Assembly (NCBI RefSeq): GCF_027563345.1
Contig: NZ_JAMKBK010000007.1
Length of the DNA: 64,000 nt
Strand: one strand, 5' to 3'
Origin: Psychrobacillus psychrodurans
GTDB taxonomy: Bacteria > Bacillota > Bacilli > Bacillales_A > Planococcaceae
Below, piece by piece: positions 44,747 to 52,632 of this stretch; the first letter of the stretch is position 1; each line of letters starts with the position of its first letter. The position numbers and the translations under genes are program-made. The notes under the pieces are model-generated. The model did not search any database. It saw only the letters and a list, made by a program, of their open reading frames with translations, and had not been told where the DNA came from.

Positions 44747-45884
44747 GCTTATCACCTATATTTGTCATTTTAATATAACCACTAACTGTAAACTGTACTT
44801 CTGTTTGATATACTTTTAATTCACCATTATATTTTTCTAATCGTTCTCTCATGGATCTGAGTCCAAATCCTTCTTGATAGCCTCTCTTTTGAGAGACTAG
44901 ATTACTAATTTCAAAACGAAAAATACTACCACCCGGTGCTTCAAAAAGAATATTTGCTTCTTTGACTTGACTATGCTTCATTATATTTGTTAATGCCTCT
45001 TGGACAGTACGATAAATTACAAAAGATTGTTCACCGTTTAAAGGGGCAGAAAAAGCACCATATTTTACAGAAAAATGAATGCGCATCATATTTTCCAGTT
45101 CTAATTTTCGAATTAAACGTAAAATACCAGGAAGCCCACCACTATCATTTGCCTTGAGTGATTTTACGGCCCTACGTGTTTCATCTAGACTATCACTAGC
45201 TATTTCTTTTAAGGACTGTACACTTTCCTTGTAGTCCTCAGAAATTTGCAAACGAAACATTTCTAACTGCATTATTAGTGCTGTCAATTTATGACCAACT
45301 GAATCATGTATTTCATGGGCAATCATTGCCCTTTCCTCTTGTCTTGCTAACTCCTCATCCGAAACCGCTCTTCGCTTTAGGTCACGACTTCCACTTAAAA
45401 TCTTCTGATATCGTGCATCTAAGTCCATTAACTGATACTTTGTTTTTATATAAAATATTAAAGCAATGAAAAGCAGAACTGTATATATGGCTATGAGGAA
45501 TTGGATGAGCGGCGCTAAATTACTATATAAAACGGTTATCGATAATCCAAATACTCCAAATATCCCATTAACTATACTATATCTAAACGGCATTCGATAA
45601 AATCCCTCTGCTATTAGAAGGGAAATGATAAGGATAAGAAATGGATTAAACTCTTTATTGAAGGGAAACAGGATAGCTATTGCAATAATGCTATTCATAC
45701 ATAAAAGTAAAAACAGTAAATATAGCTTTTTTTCGATTAGTGGAACGATAAAAAAGAGCAGAAAGTATAATGAAACCCCAAATATACTAGTAGTTAAAAG
45801 GTCTTTATTCATTTTCAAAAGGTAACCAATAGCAAATGGCCAAACACTCATGTTTATCAGAATCCACAACCAGTAGAATTTCAT
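44682..45884 (-). CDS. NarL-family sensor histidine kinase, LnrJ-like
   Basis: 400 residues from ATG 45884 with GGGGTC upstream; an ATG six codons earlier is possible. Five or six membrane helices in the first ~160 residues, HisKA_3 box ERAMIAHEIHDSVGHKLTAL with the phospho-His, and a degenerate ATPase domain ending FGLRSMRERLEKYNGEL. No extracellular sensor domain: the intramembrane-sensing layout seen with drug exporters. The last ~22 residues are encoded in the response-regulator overlap. Confidence 0.87.
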   Translation of the reverse strand: MKFYWLWILINMSVWPFAIGYLLKMNKDLLTTSIFGVSLYFLLFFIVPLIEKKLYLLFLLLCMNSIIAIAILFPFNKEFNPFLILIISLLIAEGFYRMPFRYSIVNGIFGVFGLSITVLYSNLAPLIQFLIAIYTVLLFIALIFYIKTKYQLMDLDARYQKILSGSRDLKRRAVSDEELARQEERAMIAHEIHDSVGHKLTALIMQLEMFRLQISEDYKESVQSLKEIASDSLDETRRAVKSLKANDSGGLPGILRLIRKLELENMMRIHFSVKYGAFSAPLNGEQSFVIYRTVQEALTNIMKHSQVKEANILFEAPGGSIFRFEISNLVSQKRGYQEGFGLRSMRERLEKYNGELKVYQTEVQFTVSGYIKMTNIGDKHDSDTTGRRSSNGETGIKNDD

Positions 45885-45902
45885 AGTATGACCCCATTTC
45901 AT

Positions 45903-46091
45903 ACAGGGAATATATTAACAATATTAGCACTTACCTCTCTATTTCACCATATATACTGGAATAACTCTAAAGGAATCCTTATCACGATCTCCAATCTATC
46001 TCATGGTGTAAAAAAAACTTTCCTAGCTGTACTAGAATAAGCTCTATGGATTCCACATATAAAATGGCATTGGCATCTTATCATTCACTAA
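45903..46091. other. intergenic region before the cassette array
   Basis: About 190 nt, no gene. It should hold the kinase promoter on the minus strand and the outer flank of the cassette region. Confidence 0.4.
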
Positions 46092-46112
46092 TTTACTTAT
46101 GAGACGGTTCAC
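46092..46112 (-). repeat. rlmH-3'-end-like att copy 6 (outermost)
   Basis: 19 of 21 positions equal the rlmH end (minus strand GTGAACCGTCTCATAAGTAA versus GTGAACCGTACCATAAGTAA). Same orientation as rlmH, 6.5 kb away from it. Confidence 0.6.
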
Positions 46113-46247
46113 TGCTACTAATACTTATCATATAGAAGGTGTTGATAGGTGTGCGAGAAGTGTATTTAGTGGATATAAAAAATACTGTTGACGTAAGGAT
46201 TCTCTCTTTTGGAAGAAAACTTTTTTCTTCCTCAGTCTTATCTATAC

Positions 46248-46290
46248 AAAAAAGCTTCTAGCCGATAGACAAGGACTAGAAGCTTTTTTT
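46248..46290. terminator. terminator of gltS
   Basis: AAAAAAGCTTCTAG/CTAGAAGCTTTTTTT perfect 14-bp stem with T-runs on both strands. Confidence 0.85.
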
Positions 46291-46334
46291 ATTAAATCAG
46301 AAATAGTTAATCTGAAAACAGTCATTTCAATAAA

Positions 46335-47519
46335 TCACTTGAACAAGTTAATGGTCGTGATAATGATTGGTGCGCTAAATACAACATCGATCAGGAATGC
46401 ACCAACAATTGGCACGACTAGGAAAGCCGTACGAGAAGGACCATACTTGCTCACGGTCGCGGACATGTTCGCCATTGCGTTCGGTGTTGCTCCCAGCCCG
46501 TGGCCTAAGAATCCCGAGATCATAACAGCTGCATCGTAATCCTTGCCAAGCAATGGAAACATCACAAAGAGGGCATACAAGACGACGACGATAACCTGGA
46601 TGAGTATAATGCCGATGAGTGGTAGTGCGAGATCTGCTACTTCCCATAGCTTGATGCTCATCAGTGCCATCGAGAGAAAAATCGCAAGCGAAACATCACC
46701 GATTAAGTTGATCTCCTTCATGTTCACCGTGCCCTTTATAAAGTGATCGGCAAGATTCCTGACCATGACCGCCACGAACATCGCCCCGATATAGGACGGT
46801 AGGACGAAGCCGGTCACATTCGTAAACAAATCACCTAGATACGTTCCCACTGCCATCGAGAACGTGATGAGGGCAACCTGAACCATGAATGACCACTCTT
46901 GAATCGGTCTCTCATCTTTCTCTACATACCCTTCTATTTTACCTGTTGCTGGCTTCAAGTCATGTTTTTTAATCAGGTACCGTGCAACTGGGCCACCAGA
47001 AAGGCTACCGCAAATCAGTCCAAGTGTAGCGGCGGCCATCCCAATTGTTAAAGCTGAGGAAATGCCCAAGTCCTCAATCGTCTGTCCATATGCCGCAGCA
47101 CCGCCATGTCCTCCGTTCATTGAAACTGCTCCAGCCATGACACCTAATAGTGGGTCAATTCCAAACAATCCGGCAAACGAAACGCCGATTACGTTCTGCA
47201 AGAACACCGTAACTCCACACAAGAGTAAGTAGATGACTAAGAGTTTCCCACCCAGTTTGATGAGCTTGAAGCTTGCCCCAAGGCCGACCGTCGTAAAGAA
47301 GGCGATCATAAACAGCGTCTGTAGCGATGTATCCAAGGAAACCTCGACTATCCCCGTAGTTTTCAACACGAGCGCTAAAGTAGCGAATATCAAACCGCCG
47401 ACGACAGGAGCAGGGATTAGAAACCGGTTAAGTAATCCGATGCGGTTGACAAGTGCCATTCCAAACAAATAGAGAGCTACTGCAAGGAACAAAGTTGTAA
47501 TTTGATTGAGTTCGATCAT
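46335..47519 (-). CDS. gltS: sodium/glutamate symporter
   Basis: 394 residues, ESS family, about 10-12 membrane helices with two re-entrant Gly-rich loops: AGAVSMNGGHGGAAAYGQTI and SGFLGHGLGATPNAMANMSA. Imports glutamate with Na+. GAAAGGTG precedes the ATG. Higher GC than its neighbours (33 of 60 G+C in 46741-46800), supporting acquisition by transfer. Cargo of the outermost rlmH-att cassette. Confidence 0.93.
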   Translation of the reverse strand: MIELNQITTLFLAVALYLFGMALVNRIGLLNRFLIPAPVVGGLIFATLALVLKTTGIVEVSLDTSLQTLFMIAFFTTVGLGASFKLIKLGGKLLVIYLLLCGVTVFLQNVIGVSFAGLFGIDPLLGVMAGAVSMNGGHGGAAAYGQTIEDLGISSALTIGMAAATLGLICGSLSGGPVARYLIKKHDLKPATGKIEGYVEKDERPIQEWSFMVQVALITFSMAVGTYLGDLFTNVTGFVLPSYIGAMFVAVMVRNLADHFIKGTVNMKEINLIGDVSLAIFLSMALMSIKLWEVADLALPLIGIILIQVIVVVLYALFVMFPLLGKDYDAAVMISGFLGHGLGATPNAMANMSATVSKYGPSRTAFLVVPIVGAFLIDVVFSAPIIITTINLFK

Positions 47520-48146
47520 ATATCTTCACCTTTCTAAAAAGCCTTTACCGCTCCATTGATGAAGTTCCCCCAGCCGAACCGTTCAGCCGTTATCATCAAT
47601 ATCTTAGTTAACTTTGGATATGTTAAAGCTTGTCGTTTTGTCATTTTCGCATATGTGCTGAATGAACGCAGCCAGCTAATCACTGCATAATTCGAATTTC
47701 GTTTCCTCTCGAACACATATGTGACACCGAGCCCATCTGCACGGTAAAAATGCTTTGACGAGTTGCAATCGTCTCACTGTAGATTTACTACTTATCCAAA
47801 GACTGCAACTCTTTCCTTACACAAAAGACTCAACCTAAACTAATGCCGATATACAAGGACCATCCTTATACTCCAACAATAAATCCTAGTATTAGCACGG
47901 TAAAAATTTAATATGCCTTAGTAAATTTTAATTTTTTCATCAACAATAAGTTTCCCTCTACACTTGGTAGCGCTTTCACGCGTAGGAGGTAGCTTTATAT
48001 TAGTATTTTACAGGATACTTATCGAATCCTACAAAATCCGACATATACAGTAGTATATTTAAAAAAATCGATAAATTTTGTTCATTTAGGCTTCTCTATA
48101 TTTTTCTTTTGCTTCAGCATTGTTCGATTTGACAATTGCATAATAT
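47520..48146. other. gltS upstream region, no confident gene
   Basis: An open frame of 60 codons on the minus strand (47534-47716, GTG start, no ribosome binding site) ends 15 nt before gltS and might be a remnant of a former upstream gene. The rest is AT-rich with no open frame or RNA motif recognised. Confidence 0.35.
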
Positions 48147-48198
48147 AAAGGAGACCACCTGGAACGTTGTTATACCAACGTTCCAGGTGGTCTCCTTT
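48147..48198. terminator. 23-bp perfect hairpin beside att copy 5
   Basis: Arms 48147-48169 and 48176-48198 (AAAGGAGACCACCTGGAACG...) are fully complementary around a 6-nt loop. The right arm and following bases resemble the terminator just after rlmH (52584-52630), so it looks like a copied rlmH terminator. Confidence 0.8.
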
Positions 48199-48201
48199 AT
48201 A

Positions 48202-48224
48202 AACCGCACTTTCTTATGATAAGG
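48202..48224 (-). repeat. rlmH-3'-end-like att copy 5
   Basis: AACCGCACTTTCTTATGATA then AGG on the plus strand. Shares AACCGCACTT and CTTATGATA with copy 3. More diverged on its rlmH-coding side. Confidence 0.6.
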
Positions 48225-48228
48225 TTTT

Positions 48229-48256
48229 TGACACATCATGAAATAAAAATCGTCTA
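48229..48256 (+). promoter_or_regulatory. ECF-type autoregulatory promoter
   Basis: TGACAC (48229-48234), 16-nt spacer, CGTCTA (48251-48256), 35 nt before the ECF sigma gene. Spacing and CGTC resemble sigma-M/sigma-W promoters of Bacillus. Confidence 0.55.
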
Positions 48257-48290
48257 ATAAGCAGAGACCTATATAGGAGGATCAAAATTA

Positions 48291-48815
48291 ATGCAAAACG
48301 AAAGAGAGATTATTTCCAATTGGTTTTTTCTCTATAGCCAAGATGTTTTCAATTTTTTAGTTTACTATTCAGGAACTCGTGATGTAGAAGATCTCGTACA
48401 AGAAGTGTTTATTAAGGCAGCTAAAGGTATGAGCACCTACCGAAACCATGCGACGCCCAAAACTTGGCTCTTTAGCATTGCCCGTAATCTAGCCATCGAC
48501 AAAGCGAGAAAGAACAAAACGAAGATCAGTCGAACGAATGTGGCTTTCCATGAGGAAACTTTGGATCAGCACATCGGATTTTCTCCTGAGCAAATTCTGA
48601 TAGGCCATGAGGAGAAACAAGAATTGTACAGTAGGATCAATCAGCAAAAAAAGAAATATCGGGATGTGCTAATTTTAAGGGGCATTCAAGGATTGTCCGT
48701 GAGTGAAACAGCACAAATACTAGGATGCAAAGAAACCGCAGTTCGAACCAACTATCATCGTGCAGTCAAGGCATTACAAAATGAACCGAATTGGAGGGAA
48801 TCTCATGAAGGATAA
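48291..48815 (+). CDS. ECF-family RNA polymerase sigma factor
   Basis: 174 residues. Region 2 VEDLVQEVFIKAAKGMSTYR and TPKTWLFSIARNLAIDKARK binds the -10; region 4 YRDVLILRGIQGLSVSETAQ and ILGCKETAVRTNYHRAVKAL binds the -35. AGGAGG lies upstream of the ATG. The next gene starts inside its end (11-nt overlap), the usual sigma/anti-sigma coupling. Cargo of a rlmH-att cassette. Confidence 0.92.
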   Translation: MQNEREIISNWFFLYSQDVFNFLVYYSGTRDVEDLVQEVFIKAAKGMSTYRNHATPKTWLFSIARNLAIDKARKNKTKISRTNVAFHEETLDQHIGFSPEQILIGHEEKQELYSRINQQKKKYRDVLILRGIQGLSVSETAQILGCKETAVRTNYHRAVKALQNEPNWRESHEG

Positions 48816-49632
48816 TCTAAAAAATGTCCAGGAGAAATTAAACGAATTTCCGTCATATCACATGAGCCAGTCTACTCAAGCTCTCCTCCATCAACAAGTG
48901 ATGGACACCATCGAAGATTCTGAAATCCGACAAAAACGAAAAGGAGTGTTTCTCATTAAAGCCAAAGTAGGGATTCTTACGGCAGCTGCTGTCATAATAA
49001 TTAGTATTCTAACCGTAAATCTATTAAATGATAATCCAAACTCATCCAGTGGAGAGAATCCTATACCCATTAATCAGGACGTTGACCAAGAAATCGAACA
49101 GACGCCTGGCGAAGAAGAGGACAACAATTTGTATGATCCCCTCCTGCTCGAGCAACAAGCTACAGAGATTCTTCAAGCGATCTATGACCATGATATGGAT
49201 GTACTATCCAGTCATGTACACACAGAGAAAGGTTTACTGTTTTCCCCTTATTTTTCTGTGATGGACGATACAGTAAGATTTGAAAAGAATGAGGTACCAT
49301 CACTATTAGAAAGTGAGGCAACGTATTTGTGGGGCTATGGAGAAGCGAACATGGAAATACAATTGACGCCAGCGGACTATTTCGACAAGCATCTTCAAGT
49401 AAAGCGATTCTTTAAATCGGATGAAGTCTTTGTCGATACACAAAATCTAGAAGTGGACCCTACCAATTATTTAAAAACGGTTTTTCCTGATTCAAAAATT
49501 GTTGAGTTTTATCATGCTGGTACCGAACAATATAGTGGAATGGATTGGAGAAGTCTCAACCTGGTTTTCGAACAAGATGAAGAAGGTGCGTGGCGTCTAG
49601 TGGCAATAATCAACAATCTCTTTACTCCTTAA
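48805..49632 (+). CDS. membrane protein, probable anti-sigma partner of the ECF factor
   Basis: 275 residues from ATG 48805 after GGAGGG. Cytoplasmic N-terminus of ~50 residues (KNVQEKLNEFPSYHMSQSTQ), one helix (~53-72: GILTAAAVIIISILTVNLL), acidic linker, then an extracellular domain of ~190 residues. No zinc-type HxxxCxxC anti-sigma motif. Position and topology argue for an anti-sigma factor (inference). Extracellular domain not recognised. Confidence 0.7.
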   Translation: MKDNLKNVQEKLNEFPSYHMSQSTQALLHQQVMDTIEDSEIRQKRKGVFLIKAKVGILTAAAVIIISILTVNLLNDNPNSSSGENPIPINQDVDQEIEQTPGEEEDNNLYDPLLLEQQATEILQAIYDHDMDVLSSHVHTEKGLLFSPYFSVMDDTVRFEKNEVPSLLESEATYLWGYGEANMEIQLTPADYFDKHLQVKRFFKSDEVFVDTQNLEVDPTNYLKTVFPDSKIVEFYHAGTEQYSGMDWRSLNLVFEQDEEGAWRLVAIINNLFTP

Positions 49633-49697
49633 CCGTGCTTATGCAAATTAGATATCTGCTTTAGGGGTTTTTTAACATCAAAAGTAAAACAAGAAAC

Positions 49698-49745
49698 AAG
49701 CCATCAGACTAGGAACAGTACTAGTTCGATGGCTTAATTTGTATT
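49698..49745 (+). terminator. terminator beside att copy 4
   Basis: AAGCCATC/GATGGCTT outer stem with inner ACTAG/CTAGT, then T-rich. Ends 6 nt before the att-like copy. Confidence 0.6.
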
Positions 49746-49750
49746 TATTT

Positions 49751-49771
49751 TTATTTATGGTACGGTTCACC
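49751..49771 (-). repeat. rlmH-3'-end-like att copy 4
   Basis: 20 of 21 positions equal the true rlmH end (minus strand GGTGAACCGTACCATAAATA). Closest match in the array. Confidence 0.75.
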
Positions 49772-49846
49772 TCATCATATTAACTAGGAATTTTCATAAC
49801 CGAAACTTTTTCCATTATTTTACGTAGTAAGAGAAAGGGAGTGGCT

Positions 49847-50302
49847 ATGGTGCGAAAAATTATATTAAGCGTAATCATGATACCTATTTTGTTTCTAACT
49901 TATTATTTGGTGGAACAATATCACCTTAGTGAAACATCGAAAATTCTGGAAGATTTTCAATTTGTAACGCCGGAACGTCTCAATTCATTGTCGATTGTGC
50001 AATATCCGGAAAAACGAGTATATACAAGCTTTCATGATGATGAAGTACAACAAATGCTAAAGACGTTTAATAAATTAGATTTAAAGAAAACGAAGCGTTT
50101 ATCAATGAGTGAAAATTATACGAAAATAAGATTTATGGAGGACGGCTTGCAATATTGTATTGAATATCATTTATATGACAATGGTTTTATAAAATATGTA
50201 GAAGATGGGTTAGCTGGTGGTAAGAACATCACTTATAAAATGGAAGAAGAAAAATTAAATACAATCCTTGCCTCATTATTGATGGGAAAAACATTAGAGT
50301 AA
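49847..50302 (+). CDS. hypothetical membrane-anchored protein
   Basis: 151 residues from ATG 49847 after AAAGGGAGTG. N-terminal hydrophobic helix (~4-22, IILSVIMIPILFLTYYL) with a basic start, then a ~125-residue soluble domain outside the membrane. No lipobox and no recognised family. Only gene of its cassette. Confidence 0.6.
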   Translation: MVRKIILSVIMIPILFLTYYLVEQYHLSETSKILEDFQFVTPERLNSLSIVQYPEKRVYTSFHDDEVQQMLKTFNKLDLKKTKRLSMSENYTKIRFMEDGLQYCIEYHLYDNGFIKYVEDGLAGGKNITYKMEEEKLNTILASLLMGKTLE

Positions 50303-50343
50303 GAAAAAATAAGCCTACTTGCAACAAATGTTTACTAAACGAA

Positions 50344-50388
50344 AACAGCACCTTCCATTTATTTTGGAGTGGTGCTGTTGCTATTTTT
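50344..50388 (+). terminator. terminator of the 151-aa protein gene
   Basis: AACAGCACC/GGTGCTGTT stem followed by GCTATTTTT. Confidence 0.75.
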
Positions 50389-50394
50389 CAAAAA

Positions 50395-50446
50395 AAACCG
50401 CACTTACTTATGATACGGCTCACCCTGATGTGGCTAAGTGCGGTTT
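50395..50446. repeat. rlmH-3'-end-like att copy 3 with 12-bp inverted repeat
   Basis: 50396-50425 matches the rlmH end region at 26 of 30 positions (minus strand GGTGAGCCGTATCATAAGTA then AGTGCGGTT). AAACCGCACTTA (50395-50406) is repeated inverted at 50435-50446. SCC att sites in staphylococci have the same direct repeat plus inverted repeat structure. Confidence 0.75.
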
Positions 50447-50452
50447 GAAAAT

Positions 50453-51282
50453 TTATTTTGAATCCATAAATTTTACTCTTACTAAAGGTGTATTATTTTC
50501 ATAAACTATATTCCATCTATCTAATAAGCGTCTATTAAATGCTTCTGGCGTTTTACTTAAAAACAATAATTTAAAGAGTTCTGTTAAATCAAGAATATGT
50601 AATAGACCTAAGTTTTCCGCTCCAAACTTCATGATATCTTGATAAAGCTTATCCCAATCTAGTTCATGACGCATTTCTGAAATTAAAACTATACAATGTT
50701 TGGGTACATTATTATTCAATGTTAGATTAATTAAATCATTTTCTGAAGTATAAACTTTTTTACTTTAAATTTATTGATTTTATAGCCCCCCTTAATTGTT
50801 TTATTGCTTTTTCTATATTATTATGTATTTTTTATAAGCCTGTCTGAACTCAATTCTTTTTTCCTATTCAACACCTGTGAAACTTTGGACTCAATAATAA
50901 CTAAATGATTCTCTTTAAATGCTAATATATCAGTTAATTCTCTCATTTTATTTTTTTCAATCTGAGGAGAATGGTGACAAGTTTCATGATAATACGAATT
51001 CAATAATGAATGAATAGATAATTCTAAGCCTAGCCCTTCATCCAACTGTGACAATTTAGTTTCTCCTACACTAATATCAATAACTTTTGTAGGTTCGTTA
51101 GGAGTAAATTTTAGTTTAATAATAATTAATTCTATAGGGAGTTTTGTATTACCAGAAAAAAATTCCTCCATATATTTAATAAATCTATTCTCAGTCTCTA
51201 TTTTTTCTTTATCATTAATGTCCGTATTTATAGAGGAAAATAATTTCAAAAATCTCTTGGAAAAAAAGGCCACTATTCTCAT
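50453..51282 (-). pseudogene. decayed gene, possible PD-(D/E)XK nuclease-like protein
   Basis: Two frames, 51282-50821 (153 codons) and 50719-50453, belong to one former gene. Between them continuity exists only by changing frame about three times: HNNIEKAIKQLRGAIKSIN, then KFKVKK, then VYTSENDLINLTLNNN. The first part contains DILAFKENHLVIIESK, whose D...ExK spacing fits a PD-(D/E)XK nuclease core (weak). HCIVLISEMRHELDW and ILDLTELFKLLF lie in the second part. Frameshifts near G6 and A6 runs indicate inactivation. Confidence 0.6.
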
Positions 51283-51362
51283 TAATCATTTTCTCTTGCA
51301 TGTCAAACGTAGGTATATATATCATAGTTATCACCTTTTAAATTATTTTAGAAATCACAAAA

Positions 51363-51390
51363 TCTCACTTACTTATAATACTGTTCTCCC
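51363..51390 (-). repeat. rlmH-3'-end-like att copy 2
   Basis: TCACTTACTTATAATACTGT then TCTCCC on the plus strand; shares CACTTACTTAT-ATAC-G with copy 3 but is the most diverged copy. Confidence 0.5.
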
Positions 51391-51419
51391 ACTATAGTAT
51401 GGTAGTTTAAAATAAGATA

Positions 51420-52292
51420 TTATGAATAAATTGCAATTGGAATTACTAATATAGCAGGGTTGGATATTCTTGAAATTATATTTGGAATTTCTAATTGTTC
51501 ATCCATTCCGGTATTCATTGAACCAAAAAGTGTATCTAGAGCTTCTTGTTGAAATAGCTTAAATGCTGTATTTCTAAATAAATTTATGCTATCTGAATCA
51601 TCAGTTACAACTTTAACTACTTTTCCAAAAACTGTGTAGTTCCCATCAATAATTTCATTTGTATTCTTGTGAATAAAATAATTTAAATATACTGGTAGCA
51701 CAGCTTTTAGACTCTCATTCGCATTAATTGAACAGATTAAATCAAAATTATCATTTTCTGTTAAACTACCTTTCATACTTTTTATTTGCTTTAATATTTC
51801 TTGTTCGTTACTCTTTTTTCCACCTTTTTGTGGTGACTGAAACGCCATTGCTACAACCATCATTTGCTCAAAAGATTCCAAAAGGGAAATTAATGGATTT
51901 CTCTCTAGTTTACTCTCGAATCTTACAAAGCTACCATGTGATAATTTATCTAAATCACTTATATTATTTACTTCTATAATTAGCTCTTTTTCTTCTAGAT
52001 AGGAGAATAATTTTGCAAATAATGATGTGGGCGTATGAACTCTTTCCTCATTAGAACTTTTTTCTTCTGTTGTACTTTTCTCTATGCCCATAGCAGCCTT
52101 TATCTTAGTTTTAATTCCATACATTCCAAATCCAGCTTCACCGTCTACATTACTATTTGTATTTTTTCCTTCTATATTAGAAATGTTTAAATTGGTAACT
52201 TTGGAAAACCCATCTTCAATTACGGCTAATAAATCAAAAACAACATTTTGAATTAAATAAGTTGTAACTGGAAACACACTTCTAGTACGCAT
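51420..52292 (-). CDS. hypothetical protein (DUF6414-like)
   Basis: 290 residues, low-GC gene (16 of 60 G+C in 51541-51600). FVRFESKLERNPLISLLESF and a start resembling 'TRSVFPVTTYLIQNVVFDLL' recall an uncharacterised family often found on mobile elements (DUF6414); the match is from memory and weak. No membrane segment; C-terminal ISNPAILVIPIAIYS is a conserved-looking beta hairpin. Cargo of the cassette next to rlmH. Confidence 0.55.
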   Translation of the reverse strand: MRTRSVFPVTTYLIQNVVFDLLAVIEDGFSKVTNLNISNIEGKNTNSNVDGEAGFGMYGIKTKIKAAMGIEKSTTEEKSSNEERVHTPTSLFAKLFSYLEEKELIIEVNNISDLDKLSHGSFVRFESKLERNPLISLLESFEQMMVVAMAFQSPQKGGKKSNEQEILKQIKSMKGSLTENDNFDLICSINANESLKAVLPVYLNYFIHKNTNEIIDGNYTVFGKVVKVVTDDSDSINLFRNTAFKLFQQEALDTLFGSMNTGMDEQLEIPNIISRISNPAILVIPIAIYS

Positions 52293-52406
52293 CTAATCTC
52301 TCCTTAAATAAAATTCATTATAAGTAACAAACTTCAGTTATACTTTTGTATTCTTCAATTTAATTATAACAAAATATGGTAAAGTATAAATATTGGAGGT
52401 GATAAA

Positions 52407-52571
52407 ATGAGTGACTTAAAAAAACCAGGAATGGATAATCAACCACCAGGAAAATATAAAGAAGTAGGTCCAAGAGGTGGTGAAGTACCTAAACCTCGAA
52501 CTATTGAAATTGATAGAGGAGACCGACTTCCTCCAACACAAGAAAAAGGACGTAAATGGGAGAAACAATAA
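52407..52571 (+). CDS. YjzC-like small protein
   Basis: 54 codons: MSDLKKPGMDNQPPGKYKEV, GPRGGEVPKPRTIEIDRGDR, LPPTQEKGRKWEKQ. TTGGAGGTG lies before the ATG. The pattern PG.Y.EVGPRGGEV..P......GDRLPPT...G..W matches the YjzC family of small basic proteins. Divergent from the hypothetical gene at 51420 and convergent with rlmH. Function unknown. Confidence 0.75.
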   Translation: MSDLKKPGMDNQPPGKYKEVGPRGGEVPKPRTIEIDRGDRLPPTQEKGRKWEKQ

Positions 52572-52583
52572 TAAATAAAATTT

Positions 52584-52630
52584 AAACCACCTAAAACGCT
52601 GATAAATCAACGTTCTAGGTGGTTCCTTTA
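52584..52630. terminator. terminator between the YjzC-like gene and rlmH
   Basis: AACCACCTA-AACG/CGTT-TAGGTGGTT stem with mismatches, T-rich on both strands. Its right half is closely related to the hairpin at 48176-48198. Confidence 0.75.
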
Positions 52631-52632
52631 TT

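Noticed and set aside
46375..46647. 90-codon frame inside gltS
   Set aside because: Same-strand alternate frame of a clearly conserved transporter gene; shadow.
47534..47716. 60-codon frame upstream of gltS
   Set aside because: GTG start without ribosome binding site and no recognisable family; kept only as a note in the intergenic entry.
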